Assembly (NCBI RefSeq): GCF_017894385.1
Contig: NZ_CP059560.1
Span: forward strand, 1,922,001-1,986,000
DNA: 64,000 bases
Direction of reading: 5' to 3'
Origin: Aromatoleum petrolei
GTDB lineage: Bacteria; Pseudomonadota; Gammaproteobacteria; Burkholderiales; Rhodocyclaceae
Below are positions 9,288 through 18,186 of this stretch, one piece after another. The translations under genes were made by a program, and so were the position numbers. Every line of letters starts with the position of its first letter. Within the stretch, counting starts at the first letter, position 1. Below the pieces are notes generated by a model, which ran no database searches, was not told the origin of the DNA, and was given only the letters and a program-made list of their open reading frames with translations.

Positions 9288-9707
9288 TCAGAAGGGCTTC
9301 AGCACGACAAGGAACACGGATGCGAACAGCACCAGCACCGGAACCTCGTTGAACACACGGTACCACTTGTGGCTCCGCGTATTGCGTCCGGCGGCGAAGT
9401 CACGCATGAGCCTGCCGCAGTAGAGGTGATAGACGATCAGGAAGCTCACCAGGGCGGTCTTGAGGTGGAGCCAGCCGCCGATCACGATCATGTCCGCATA
9501 GCCGAACCACAGCCAGAAGCCGAGCACGACGGCGAGAATCCCCAGCGGTGTCATAAAGCGGTAGAGCTTGAGCTCCATCAGCGCCAGCCGCTCGCGCGTC
9601 GCCGCGTCCTCCACCATCGCGTGATTCACGAACAGGCGCGGGAGGTAAAACAGGCCCGCGAACCACGCAACGACGAAGGAAATGTGCAGGGCTTTCACTA
9701 CCAGCAT
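9288..9707 (-). CDS. hemJ: HemJ-type protoporphyrinogen IX oxidase (UPF0093/CopD-like membrane protein)
   Basis: This 139-residue protein has four hydrophobic helices. The pattern KALHISFVVAWFAGLFYLPRLF with the early His, and later WLHLKTALV and NEVPVLVLFASVFLVVLKPF, are hallmarks of HemJ. HemJ oxidises protoporphyrinogen IX in many proteobacteria lacking HemG or HemY. It could be called simply CopD-family, but length and motifs fit HemJ better. It is on the minus strand between a SDR gene and the rRNA methyltransferase, with no clear operon partner in haem synthesis. Confidence 0.83.
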   Translation of the reverse strand: MLVVKALHISFVVAWFAGLFYLPRLFVNHAMVEDAATRERLALMELKLYRFMTPLGILAVVLGFWLWFGYADMIVIGGWLHLKTALVSFLIVYHLYCGRLMRDFAAGRNTRSHKWYRVFNEVPVLVLFASVFLVVLKPF

Positions 9708-9716
9708 CGAATACTC

Positions 9717-10601
9717 CTAGCTTGAATGTTTCACGTTGAGCGCCGCGGCGAAACCTTCGCGCACGCTCGGGTACAGCAGACGCGCCCGTAGCTCGCGCCG
9801 GATGCGGCGATTGTCCAGTTGTCGCGACTCGCCCATGAAGGACAGGGCCATCGGCGAAATGCGTGACGCGAGTTCCGCGCGCGAAAGGCGCTGCGGCCGC
9901 GGCAGGCCGAAGGTGTCGGCGGCGAAATCGAAATAATCGCCCATCTTCATGCGCGTATCATCGACGGCATTGTAGACGCGTCCCGCCCCGGCGCGAAAAA
10001 GCGCGAGGCATGCCAGGTGCGCGAGATCGTCGGCGTGGATGTGATTGGTGTGGACGTCCTCTTCCGCGCGCAGCACCGGATCGCCGCGCCCCAGCCTCGC
10101 CACCGGCAGGCGGTCGCTCGCGTAGATACCCGGCGCACGCAGCACACACACCCTCACGCCGCAGCGAGCCCCGAAGCGCCGCAAGCGGCCTTCCGCATCG
10201 ACACGACGCTGCGCCCGCGCCGTCTGCGGACGGCATGGATGGGTCTCGTCGACAGCCCGTCCGCCGCAATCGCCATACACGCCCGTCGTACTTATATAGA
10301 CAATGCGCTGTGGTAGACTCGTCGCGCACGCAAGTGCCGCCAGCAGTCTTGCCGTACGCGTATCGCGCGTGCCGCGGTCGGGGGGAGGCGCGAAATGCAG
10401 GACAGCATCCGCGATTCCGGCCAGGCGCCGCAGGCTACGACGGTCGTCGAGGTCGGCAAATACCGGTGTGGCACCGAGCGCGCGCAGTCCGGCGAGCCCC
10501 TCTGCACTGCGCACCAGGGCGAACACCCTGAAGCGCCGCATGAGCCACGGAATCGCGCGCCGGGCCACGTCGCCGCTGCCGACGATCAATATTCTTTTCA
10601 T
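9717..10601 (-). CDS. NAD(P)-dependent epimerase/dehydratase-like SDR protein
   Basis: This 294-residue extended short-chain dehydrogenase-like protein starts with a compact nucleotide-binding motif (ILIVGSGDVARR). It continues with VLHFAPPPDRGTRD and the active-site-like IVYISTTGVYGD, where Thr and Tyr sit as in the S/T-Y-x3-K family, although Lys is not in the classical position. It resembles YeeZ-type proteins of unknown substrate. The start codon is only 21 bp from the divergent reductase start at 10623, leaving almost no room for separate promoters. It ends 9 bp before hemJ on the same strand. Confidence 0.75.
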   Translation of the reverse strand: MKRILIVGSGDVARRAIPWLMRRFRVFALVRSAEGLAGLRALGATPVFADLDDRRSLRRLAGIADAVLHFAPPPDRGTRDTRTARLLAALACATSLPQRIVYISTTGVYGDCGGRAVDETHPCRPQTARAQRRVDAEGRLRRFGARCGVRVCVLRAPGIYASDRLPVARLGRGDPVLRAEEDVHTNHIHADDLAHLACLALFRAGAGRVYNAVDDTRMKMGDYFDFAADTFGLPRPQRLSRAELASRISPMALSFMGESRQLDNRRIRRELRARLLYPSVREGFAAALNVKHSS

Positions 10602-10622
10602 CGACGGATTATCTCACGCCCG

Positions 10623-11642
10623 ATGTCGTTCCAGATTTCACTCGAGCCAGGCGGCCAGCAATTCCAGGCCGATTCGGATCAGACCATCCTCGAGGCCGCC
10701 CTCGCCGCAGGTCTCGTCCTTCCCTACGGCTGCCGTGACGGCGCCTGCGGCGCATGCAAGGGCAAGGTGATCCGCGGCGAGGTCGCCCTCACCGGCGCAG
10801 CGACCGCGCTCAGCGACGCCGACCGCGCCGCCGGCATGACGCTCTTCTGCAGCGCCCATGCGCATTCGGATCTGGTCCTCGAGGCGCGCAATGTGAGCCG
10901 CGCCGGCGACATCCCGATCAAGAAACTTCCGTGCCGCGTGCAGCGACTGACCCGTGCCGCGCCGGATGTGATGGTGATCGAACTGAAGCTCCCCGCGAGC
11001 GAGCCCTTCCGCTTCCGCGCCGGCCAGTACATCGACTTCCTGCTCGCCGACGGTCGCCGGCGCAGCTTCTCGATCGCCAACGCGCCGCATCGCGAGGATG
11101 CCATGGAGTTGCACGTGCGCCTGGTGCCCGGCGGCGCCTTCACCGAACACGTCTTCAACGGCATGAAGGAGCGCGACATCCTGCGCTTCGAGGGGCCGCT
11201 CGGCAGCTTCGGCCTGCATGAGGAGTCGCGGGCGCCGATCGTGCTGCTCGCGGGCGGCACCGGCTTCGCGCCGATCAAGAGCATCGTCGAGCACGCGCTC
11301 CATGCCGGCATCGCGCGGCCGATGACGCTTTACTGGGGCTCGCGCAACCGTGGCGGCCTCTACATGGACGAACTCGCACGCTCGTGGGAACAGTCCCTGC
11401 CCGGTTTCCGCTACGTTCCGGTATTGTCCGAGGCAGGACCCGCGGATGCCTGGCACGGGCGCACCGGCCTCGTGCACCGCACGGTGATCGAGGACCTGCC
11501 CGACCTGTCCGCGCACGAAGTCTATGCCTGCGGATCACCGGCCATGATCGACGCCGCGCGCAGCGAATTTACCGCACAGTGCGGGCTACCGCAGGACGCG
11601 TTCTTCGCTGACGCCTTCACCTTCGCCACCGACGCCCCCTGA
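10623..11642 (+). CDS. 2Fe-2S ferredoxin / FAD-NAD(P) oxidoreductase (CDP-6-deoxy-delta-3,4-glucoseen reductase-like)
   Basis: This is a 339-residue electron-transfer protein with three modules. A plant-type ferredoxin domain (1-90) has CRDGACGACKGKV and a fourth Cys in FCSAHA. A flavin-binding domain (about 100-200) carries RSFSIANAP. An NAD(P) domain (about 210-339) starts LLAGGTGFAPIKSI and ends with YACGSPAMI. Homologues in betaproteobacteria are commonly labelled CDP-6-deoxy-delta-3,4-glucoseen reductase, but no deoxysugar genes are near, so the physiological partner is open. The start MSFQISLEPGG directly precedes the ferredoxin domain; upstream in-frame codons overlap the divergent SDR gene. 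Confidence 0.85.
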   Translation: MSFQISLEPGGQQFQADSDQTILEAALAAGLVLPYGCRDGACGACKGKVIRGEVALTGAATALSDADRAAGMTLFCSAHAHSDLVLEARNVSRAGDIPIKKLPCRVQRLTRAAPDVMVIELKLPASEPFRFRAGQYIDFLLADGRRRSFSIANAPHREDAMELHVRLVPGGAFTEHVFNGMKERDILRFEGPLGSFGLHEESRAPIVLLAGGTGFAPIKSIVEHALHAGIARPMTLYWGSRNRGGLYMDELARSWEQSLPGFRYVPVLSEAGPADAWHGRTGLVHRTVIEDLPDLSAHEVYACGSPAMIDAARSEFTAQCGLPQDAFFADAFTFATDAP

Positions 11643-11646
11643 ACTC

Positions 11647-12783
11647 ATGACCCAGACCACCATCCTTACCCGCGAACCCGTCGTCAACCGGAATCGTGCG
11701 ATCACGGCGAACCGGCTCATCGCCCACGGGCCAAACGTAGGCGCGGTGGTCGAGACCCTGAACAACCTCGCGGACATCTGGCCGACCCATCACACGGTAT
11801 TCGTCTGTCTCGGTCGGCTCGTGCCGACGCCCGAGCTGATGAACTGGCAGGCGCCCCCCAACGCGATGGTGGAGATCCCCGCGCAGGCACTCGCGCATCC
11901 GCAGACGCAAGCGCTGCTACCGCAGCTGCGCGACGCCGGAGTCAGCATGTGCCTGAGCTGGTACGCCCCGGGAGCCGCCCTGCCGCCCGACATCGACTGG
12001 CGCTTCGTGCTGATGGATCGTCGCCGACACGCGACCCCGGCCGGCTCGCCCGGCATCACCCTCGCCTGGGGGCTGCCCAACGTCAATGCCTTCCAGGAAT
12101 CCGTGCAGGCAGGCTTCGACGGCGCCTCGGGCTGGTTCTTCCTGTACGGCAACCCGGCCGCCAAGGAACTGTCACCCGCGCACGCGCAGATCGTGCGACT
12201 CCTAAACCTCGTGCGCAACAACGCGGACATCAAGGAGATCGAGGCGGTGCTGCGGCAGGACGTCGCCGTGTCTTACAAGCTGCTGCGCTACATCAACTCG
12301 GCGGGCTTCGGACTGAGCTGCGAGATCCAGTCCTTCCGCCACGCGGTGACCATCCTCGGCTACGCCAACCTGAACAAGTGGCTGTCGCTGCTGCTCGTGA
12401 GCGCAAGCCGCGATCCGGGCGCGCCGGCGATGATGCAGACCTCCATCGCGCGCGGGCGCTTCATGGAGCAGATCGGCGCATCCTTCTTCGACAAGTCGGA
12501 ACTCGACAACCTGTTCATCACCGGCGCGTTCTCGCTGCTCAACGCCCTGCTGGGCACCTCGATGCAAAGCGTGCTCGAGGAGATGCACCTCCCCTCGGCG
12601 ATCACCGACGCGCTGCTGCTCGAGCAGGGCCCCTACGCCCCCTTTCTCAAGCTCGCGCGCCTGTGCGAGTCCTTCGACGCAACGGAACTGCAGATACAGG
12701 CGACCGAGTTGCAGCTCGCGCCCGAGCAGATCAACCGCGCGATCGTCGGCGCGCTCGGCTTCGCGGACAGCCTGCAGTCCTGA
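11647..12783 (+). CDS. HDOD-domain protein with degenerate N-terminal EAL-like region
   Basis: This 378-residue protein has a C-terminal HDOD domain (about 175-375: NNADIKEIEAVLRQDVAVSYKLLRYINS, then FRHAVTILGYANLNKWL). The N-terminal half resembles the degenerate EAL part of EAL-HDOD (YuxH) proteins, without catalytic EAL residues. Such proteins act as non-enzymatic scaffolds, often in motility or c-di-GMP-linked regulation. It begins 4 bp after the reductase stop and may be co-transcribed. A paralogue with the same architecture lies at 43046-44470. Its original terminator has been split by the island inserted 24 bp past its stop. Confidence 0.82.
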   Translation: MTQTTILTREPVVNRNRAITANRLIAHGPNVGAVVETLNNLADIWPTHHTVFVCLGRLVPTPELMNWQAPPNAMVEIPAQALAHPQTQALLPQLRDAGVSMCLSWYAPGAALPPDIDWRFVLMDRRRHATPAGSPGITLAWGLPNVNAFQESVQAGFDGASGWFFLYGNPAAKELSPAHAQIVRLLNLVRNNADIKEIEAVLRQDVAVSYKLLRYINSAGFGLSCEIQSFRHAVTILGYANLNKWLSLLLVSASRDPGAPAMMQTSIARGRFMEQIGASFFDKSELDNLFITGAFSLLNALLGTSMQSVLEEMHLPSAITDALLLEQGPYAPFLKLARLCESFDATELQIQATELQLAPEQINRAIVGALGFADSLQS

Positions 12784-12806
12784 GCGCCCGATAGGCGGAC
12801 GAAAAA

Positions 12807-12817
12807 AAAGCCAGCCC
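12807..12817. repeat. Left half of the split bidirectional terminator (target-site arm)
   Basis: AAAGCCAGCCC, preceded by more A residues (A run 12802-12809), is the exact reverse complement of GGGCTGGCTTT at 25345-25355. The two 11-bp arms, rejoined around a 6-nt loop, make an intrinsic terminator with a U-tract in both directions. It would have served the convergent EAL-HDOD and cytochrome c genes. Confidence 0.85.
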
Positions 12818-12823
12818 TGAACT

Positions 12824-12832
12824 ATGTGGAGT
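12824..12832 (+). repeat. Left terminal inverted repeat of the island
   Basis: ATGTGGAGT reads inward and matches 8 of 9 positions to the right end read inward (ATATGGAGT). Just inside are two imperfect direct copies of GAGTAA(AA)GCGCAA (12829-12842, 12859-12870) and a dyad GCGCAA-CTAA-TTGCGC (12837-12852). These are plausible recombinase-binding arms. Confidence 0.7.
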
Positions 12833-12898
12833 AAAAGCGCAACTAATTGCGCATGAGTGAGTAAGCGCAAGGCTTTTAGATTGTTAACTGTAATACTG

Positions 12899-12926
12899 CG
12901 CCCAGGCTTTGGCCTGGGCGTTTTTT
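12899..12926 (+). terminator. Intrinsic terminator just inside the island's left end
   Basis: A perfect 9-bp stem CGCCCAGGC / GCCTGGGCG with loop TTTG is followed by six T residues on the plus strand. It would stop transcripts entering from the EAL-HDOD gene, replacing the host terminator that the island split. Confidence 0.88.
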
Positions 12927-13158
12927 CTTGATGCTTGGCTGGCAGCAACCTCGTCCGGCTATCGCATTGCCTGACCGGCCGCCCCCGACCCTAAGCGGAA
13001 GTTCGTGGCTTTGCAGAACCGCGCTCGCAGCAGGTCTTGCACACACCGATAGTCAAAGGTCCGACGTTCGTGCACGACGGCCACCACCTACCCGGCAAGC
13101 GCTTGGTTCTCGACACTAGACTGCGGCGAGTGGCCAATGACACGGTATGGTTAGCGCT
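12927..13158. other. Non-coding left-end segment of the island
   Basis: This stretch lies between the left terminator and the nuclease stop codon. No reading frame with credible composition and no RNA gene is visible. Only short open frames occur on either strand, without ribosome-binding sites. Confidence 0.5.
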
Positions 13159-14082
13159 TTAAGGCGTTTTTCGCTTGATCGCCAGTGGGGGACGGACCGT
13201 GCCCGGTCCAACGTGCGTTGCGGACGAGGTCAACGTCGTCATTCTTGCGGGAACCTTTGTTCCAGCCTTTGCGGTCGTTGCTCGTTTCTTCGCTGGTGTT
13301 GCGCCGGTTTGGCGAATGCTCGGAAAACCGAACACGACGCCCAAGCAGAGCAACCCTGAGGATTTGGTCGTCGCCAAAGTACTTGCTCGGGCGATGGTGA
13401 CGTTGTCCCAGACGCAGCTGCGCTGCGCAGTGGCCACGCTGAGAAATCCCGTCACCGTGTCAGTGGTCATGGCCGAGTGCAGGGCCGCCTGATGCTGCGC
13501 AACGGACGCGTGGTCCGCGTAGCCAAACAAGCCAATGACACCGCTGGTCTCGTAGGGATCATTTGGCCGCGTGAAGCAACCAATCCCTTCGGGCCCCAAG
13601 AGCAAATCCTTGCAGTCGCTATGACCTTCAAGGACCTTTGCCTCAACTGCGAATGCCAGGTTCAGTTCGGGATCGGCCGGCATGAAGACTAGGTCGGGAC
13701 GCTTTGAACTGTTGCCCGTGGTCTTCTTGCCGGGCATGAGCGCATCCGCTTGAACAAAGGAGATCGCATCAGAGGGCACAAAGCCCGGGGATGCCATTGC
13801 GCGTTGCTGCTGTGAGCCTTTTATTAGCAGCGCCTGTGCTTCAAGCGCAATGTCGGCGGACAGCGCCGTTTCCTTCACGCGAGGAGCACCGGTCTTTGTC
13901 TTGGAAAGGGCCCCCGTTTTCGTCAAGAACATGGTCCAGTTGGGACCGATCAGGTTGTCGTGAGCAGCATGAGCGAGGCCCACGCACGCGCTTACGAACT
14001 TTCCGATCATGGCAGACCGGCGTTTGTCGCGGACGCAATTTTGAAGCGCCACCTGAAGGTCAACGAGCAATGGGTTGTGCAT
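13159..14082 (-). CDS. Putative PD-(D/E)XK restriction endonuclease (cargo)
   Basis: This 307-residue protein is not assigned to a named family. A probable PD-(D/E)XK core is visible: RPDLVF (about 128-133), then FAVEAKVL (about 144-151), giving D...E-x-K spacing of about 17. Downstream GVIGLFGYADH resembles segments of restriction-like nucleases. The C-terminus is Lys/Arg- and Thr-rich. It starts 6 bp after the methyltransferase stop on the same strand, so the pair forms a two-gene operon. The likely role is the restriction half of a type II-like system. A non-nuclease accessory role is not excluded. Confidence 0.6.
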   Translation of the reverse strand: MHNPLLVDLQVALQNCVRDKRRSAMIGKFVSACVGLAHAAHDNLIGPNWTMFLTKTGALSKTKTGAPRVKETALSADIALEAQALLIKGSQQQRAMASPGFVPSDAISFVQADALMPGKKTTGNSSKRPDLVFMPADPELNLAFAVEAKVLEGHSDCKDLLLGPEGIGCFTRPNDPYETSGVIGLFGYADHASVAQHQAALHSAMTTDTVTGFLSVATAQRSCVWDNVTIARASTLATTKSSGLLCLGVVFGFPSIRQTGATPAKKRATTAKAGTKVPARMTTLTSSATHVGPGTVRPPLAIKRKTP

Positions 14083-14088
14083 CGCGCG

Positions 14089-17025
14089 TCAATGGAGAAA
14101 CAAGCGGTTGATCACGTGCAGACCGTCGGCATACGCGCGTTCGAGCGTCATGTGTTCAGAGCCCTTAGGCTTACAAATGATGACCTGTGATCGTCCGTTG
14201 CCTCGCTTGAGTCTTGCCGAGTCAAAGAACTGGAATCCGTCACCATCGCTCAACGCCCCCATTGCAGAATCTTCCAAGTCGCTCTGGAAACCGAGCACGA
14301 TCTCGGTCATCACCGAGTTTCCTTTACCGGCTTTGACTTCCACTTGCTCGTTCAGGCGGCTACCCAACACGTCTCCAAGCATGGCCAAATAGGTCTTCGG
14401 CACGCTTGCGTCTCCTAGCGGACGCGGCGTGGGCCAGCGAGCGTTCTCAAGTTCACTGCGAAAGCTTGCGTAGTCCTCGAGAGGTGCCAGAAATTCCTCC
14501 ATCTCCATCCGCTTCAGGACGTCTCTCGCTTTGGAGTCCGAGCAATCCCAATCGGCATGGCTCTGCAACGAAGCAAGCGAAGGCACCACGATGCGTTCCA
14601 AATCGAGCTTCTCCGCTCGCTTGCCATCAATCTGCCAAAGCTTGCCGAACAACGCGAATTGGTACCGCGCAAAATCGCTCATCAGATACTGGCCCAGACG
14701 GGACAGCAGCTCAAGCAGACCCGCCTCGTCGCGCTTGGGCGTTGGCTTGATCGAGAAGATCAAATTGAAAGTCGGATTGACCGCAAAAACCTGCGAGGTG
14801 CAGTAGCAGTACTGCATGCTGCGAGCCAGGATCAGCCGAGGCCCTTTGCAGCGTTCACCGACGGAGTTCTTCGGCAGTTGCTTGATCGACAGGTCTTGAA
14901 GATCCGGGTGCGCGGAAAAGACGGACGTCAGATCCGTGATGACCGGACGCCTCTCATCTCGCCGCTTTGGATCAAGTTGCCCAGCAGCAGCTCTTGCAGC
15001 GCCGGGGATTTGCAATTCTGTGGCGGTAACTCCCCGCGCAAGCTCCAAACCCGCATCGTCCAACAACCCCCGAAGAGAGGTGACTTTATCTCCGTGATAT
15101 AGGCCGATGAGCCGCTGCTTGACCCTGCGGTCGTATGGTTTGAGGACAAAAGCATCAAACACGCTTTCGGGGTTGGCAAACGCCATGGCGCTGGGCAAAC
15201 TGTTCACGTCGGCTCGATCAACGGCGAGCATCCACATGGCGTCGGGCTTGAAGGGCTGAGACCACAGCCGCGGCATGTAGAACCAGGTGCGTCCCATTGC
15301 CTTCGGAGGTCGATTGGTGGCAAACATCAGAGCTGCCGGATCCTCAGCGCCCACGAAGAGGTAACGCCGCCAACTGGACATGTTCACAACCAAATCGATG
15401 TCGGCCTCTCGTGCAAAGGCCGTAACGAAACGGCCTGCGGCCGGCGCCGCAAAGGATTTGGCTGGCAGCACCAAAGCAAGCCGTCCGCCGACCTTGAGGT
15501 ACTTTTTCACGAGGCCCCACGCCACGTGCTGGGAGGCGTCGTGCCACTCAATCTCGTATTTCTCCACGTCGCCGCTGTGCTTAGTGACGTCGGCCAACTT
15601 CTTCCATGGCGGGTTGCCAACGGTGACGTCGAAACTGACTTCTGGGAAAAAGCGCTTCTTGGAAAAGAAGTCCGCCGCGAGGATATTCGACCCAAGCAGC
15701 GGAGGGAACACCTTTTCAGCGCTCCCCCCGTTGATGCGGAACGCAAGATCTGCGGGATCGAGGTAGTCCAGGAGATTCAGGTACAAACTGAACGTGGCAA
15801 CCTGCGCCGCCGAAGAAGACTTCTCCACCCCATAAATGCAACATTTGAGCAGTTCGTGCAATCTCCGCAGGGAGAGGTATCGACGGCCCCGCTGTACTCC
15901 CCCTGCAAGCTCGCTTTCAACAATGTGGCGGAACGCTGCAACCAAGAAGACACCCGAGCCACACGTCGGATCCAGCACCTTCGTGTCGCTGTTGAACTTG
16001 CAGCTGTCTGCGACCCGATTCAACATGAAGTCCGCTAGGAACGGGCGTGTGTACACGACGCCGTCGCGATTGGCGTCTTCGACGGACTCCGTCCGGAGGA
16101 ACTTCTCGTAAACGGCCGACAGGGTCTCGATGCGAATGGCAGAAAGGTCGATCGAGAACAGCGCAGTTTGTCGATAGTTGCCATCGAACTTCTCGCCTCT
16201 TCGGATGAAGCCGATGGCGAGATCCAAAAGGGAAGGCGTGATCAGTGAACGTTCGTGCTCGCTGATCTGGAAAACTCCGCCGTTGAAGATTTCATCAATT
16301 CGGTCCTGCAGCGTCCAAAAACCTGACGACTGCTGTTCGAGAAATCTGTTGCCGCCCGCAGCATCACACTCCCAACCGTCGACCTCGATCACCTTCTTGT
16401 CGGTGAGCAAGTACGTGTAGATCAGTCTGCCAATGAGTCGATTGATCAGGTCTGGCGGGATCTTCAGCTTCTCTGACTTGATGCTATCCGCAAGGTACTC
16501 GTGCAGCCCTTCGAGACCCTCTAGCAAAGCCGTATCCACCCCAACCTTCCCCGACTTCGTAAAGTCCCGCCATGTGATGGACGCATGCAATCGGTCGGGC
16601 GCAAGGTCCCGCAGCAAAGGCGCGAGATCGCCTTCGGTCGGCCAAGGCAACGGCTCCCGTTGCACCGCGTCGTTCCAGCGAGTGTCAGTCAAAAAGTGGA
16701 AGCCGCTGCAGACGATCACTTCGTCGGGACAGAGGATGACCAAGCACGGCGCTTTGCCCTGACTCCAAACCCAGCGATGGATGCGTCGGGCATCGTGCTC
16801 ATCGTCTGCCAAGGCAATGTAAACCAAGGGAGTGAAACGCTGCGAGCTGTCCGGGACCCAATGGTCCTCCCAAGCGCCAAAACACGCCTGCAATTTCGCT
16901 TGATCGTGCGCCGCCCAGAGCGCCTGCGCAACGCCGGCCACTCGTGAAAATTCCTTGGGTTCGATCAGGCCGCTGTCGCCGTCGTAACCGAGACGTTCGC
17001 AGAAGCGTTTAACGAGGGTTCGCAT
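14089..17025 (-). CDS. N6-adenine DNA methyltransferase, large type II/IIG-like (cargo)
   Basis: This 978-residue protein has a central SAM-methyltransferase domain. Motif I is LDPTCGSGVF (351-360) and the catalytic motif is NPPW (471-474, in FDVTVGNPPWKKL), typical of gamma-class adenine methylases. About 300 residues precede the catalytic part (helical, with YTRPFLADFMLNRVAD just before motif I) and about 450 follow, room for target recognition. No clear nuclease motif is seen in the N-terminus, so cleavage is probably done by the downstream gene. A TATAGT -10 candidate lies at 17040-17045, about 14 nt from the ATG. Base composition looks more AT-rich than the neighbouring recombinase operon, suggesting separate acquisition. 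Confidence 0.82.
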   Translation of the reverse strand: MRTLVKRFCERLGYDGDSGLIEPKEFSRVAGVAQALWAAHDQAKLQACFGAWEDHWVPDSSQRFTPLVYIALADDEHDARRIHRWVWSQGKAPCLVILCPDEVIVCSGFHFLTDTRWNDAVQREPLPWPTEGDLAPLLRDLAPDRLHASITWRDFTKSGKVGVDTALLEGLEGLHEYLADSIKSEKLKIPPDLINRLIGRLIYTYLLTDKKVIEVDGWECDAAGGNRFLEQQSSGFWTLQDRIDEIFNGGVFQISEHERSLITPSLLDLAIGFIRRGEKFDGNYRQTALFSIDLSAIRIETLSAVYEKFLRTESVEDANRDGVVYTRPFLADFMLNRVADSCKFNSDTKVLDPTCGSGVFLVAAFRHIVESELAGGVQRGRRYLSLRRLHELLKCCIYGVEKSSSAAQVATFSLYLNLLDYLDPADLAFRINGGSAEKVFPPLLGSNILAADFFSKKRFFPEVSFDVTVGNPPWKKLADVTKHSGDVEKYEIEWHDASQHVAWGLVKKYLKVGGRLALVLPAKSFAAPAAGRFVTAFAREADIDLVVNMSSWRRYLFVGAEDPAALMFATNRPPKAMGRTWFYMPRLWSQPFKPDAMWMLAVDRADVNSLPSAMAFANPESVFDAFVLKPYDRRVKQRLIGLYHGDKVTSLRGLLDDAGLELARGVTATELQIPGAARAAAGQLDPKRRDERRPVITDLTSVFSAHPDLQDLSIKQLPKNSVGERCKGPRLILARSMQYCYCTSQVFAVNPTFNLIFSIKPTPKRDEAGLLELLSRLGQYLMSDFARYQFALFGKLWQIDGKRAEKLDLERIVVPSLASLQSHADWDCSDSKARDVLKRMEMEEFLAPLEDYASFRSELENARWPTPRPLGDASVPKTYLAMLGDVLGSRLNEQVEVKAGKGNSVMTEIVLGFQSDLEDSAMGALSDGDGFQFFDSARLKRGNGRSQVIICKPKGSEHMTLERAYADGLHVINRLFLH

Positions 17026-17472
17026 GATCCCTAAAAGATACTATAAAAACGCCACGCATATCGCATAATTGGCCCTCATTCGCATCGCAATCCACAGTGA
17101 CACGTCCTAAGCAGTAGCAGCTTTCGGAAACGTTGGTTCTGAACGTGCCGCCACAGATGCAACAATACCTTGACGCCCCCCCGTGCCGGTGGGGCTCTAC
17201 GGAAAAAAGTGCGCCCGAGGTTGCGGCAAATCTCATAAGCCGCGCGCTCGAACAACTCGCGCGAGATGGCCTCGTCCGGTTGCGCGCGTCCAATGACGGG
17301 CGCTGACACTTGACCAACCGTAAGCCACGCCGCGAGGCTGAGCAAGTGTACGGACGCCATAAGCTTAAACGGCCGCTATTGGCCGAACAGAGACCTCAGG
17401 GCTCCGCCCCAAACCCCGCGCGCGCCGCGTGGCAAGGGCGGGGTACAAAACCTAACCCCATTCCGCCTCCGC
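17026..17472. other. Intergenic stretch between cargo and recombinase core
   Basis: No gene can be supported in these 447 bp. Two overlapping minus-strand open frames (about 17009-17317 and 17076-17360) contain Cys-rich or E-x-C-R-N segments but lack a ribosome-binding site and a recognisable family. A C7 run near 17176-17182 separates the frames, so a decayed gene is possible. The segment marks the junction between the conserved operon and the variable cargo. The methyltransferase promoter should lie at its left edge. Confidence 0.5.
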
Positions 17473-18186
17473 TCATTCAACGTCCGTCACATCGAGCTTG
17501 CCGTTGTTGACGCCGATCCGGTTCGCCGGGCTGCCTTCGCTTGATGCCTTCTCGCCGATGATCTTTCGGATAGCCGACACATAGCCGGCTTTGAAGATGA
17601 CGCGCCCGGCCTCATTGAGGACGCGCCCCTCGGCATCGCAGGACCAGCCCTCATTCTTGAGCAGCCTGTCGCTGACGGCATGGCGCAGGGCCTCGATCTC
17701 CGAGGGATACAGCCCGGTCGTGGCCGGAAGAACTTGGATCGCCTCACGCGGCTCCGCAGAGCGCGGCCGCATGTCGATCACGCGGTTGCCTTCGGCCTTG
17801 AGCAGCGTGATTTCACGGCGCATCTGCCGGTTCTCGGCGAGAAGGCCGGCCATCATGGAGCGCAGCGCCGGGTTCTCGATCTTCTCGATCAGGGCAGAGT
17901 AGGGGTTTTCGCTGACCTGCCGCACCTTGCGGGTCACGCCACCCGTGTGCTCGGCCCAAGCCTTGATCAGGCCCTTGTAGTCATCGCCAGTCTTGTTGTG
18001 GATCGCACCTTTGCTCGGGCCGCCCCGATCCGCCGCAATCCGGGCGATGGTCGCCACCGAGAAGTCCCTACTGCCACGCTCGTACTGCTCGCGGCAAATC
18101 TCGTAGATGAGTTCCAGACTACGCTTCTTGCGCGCGGTGGCGGTTTTCTTGAGCTGTTCCAGCAGATCGTCAGGATGCATGGTCAT
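17473..18186 (-). CDS. gmtX: GmtX-like small protein of the mobile trio
   Basis: This 237-residue basic protein begins MTMHPDDLLEQLKKTA; the inner Met at 18180 is an alternative start. The N-terminal 80 residues form a helix-rich, possibly winged-helix segment (DFSVATIARIAADRGGPSKGAIHNK). A coiled-coil stretch follows (MMAGLLAENRQMRREITLLK, about 111-130), then a C-terminal domain with GWSCDAEGRVLNEAGRVIFKAG. This pattern fits GmtX, the third member of the trio, comparable in position to TnpC of Tn554. Function is unproven. It overlaps gmtZ by 17 nt and is last in the operon, next to the cargo, as expected for these islands. Confidence 0.68.
   Translation of the reverse strand: MTMHPDDLLEQLKKTATARKKRSLELIYEICREQYERGSRDFSVATIARIAADRGGPSKGAIHNKTGDDYKGLIKAWAEHTGGVTRKVRQVSENPYSALIEKIENPALRSMMAGLLAENRQMRREITLLKAEGNRVIDMRPRSAEPREAIQVLPATTGLYPSEIEALRHAVSDRLLKNEGWSCDAEGRVLNEAGRVIFKAGYVSAIRKIIGEKASSEGSPANRIGVNNGKLDVTDVE

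Noticed and set aside
12928..13119. Short plus-strand frame inside the left island end
   Set aside because: No ribosome-binding site, low-complexity Arg/Pro-rich product, lies directly after a terminator.
17076..17360. 94-codon minus-strand frame between cargo and gmtX
   Set aside because: No ribosome-binding site and no recognisable family; kept only as a possible decayed gene.
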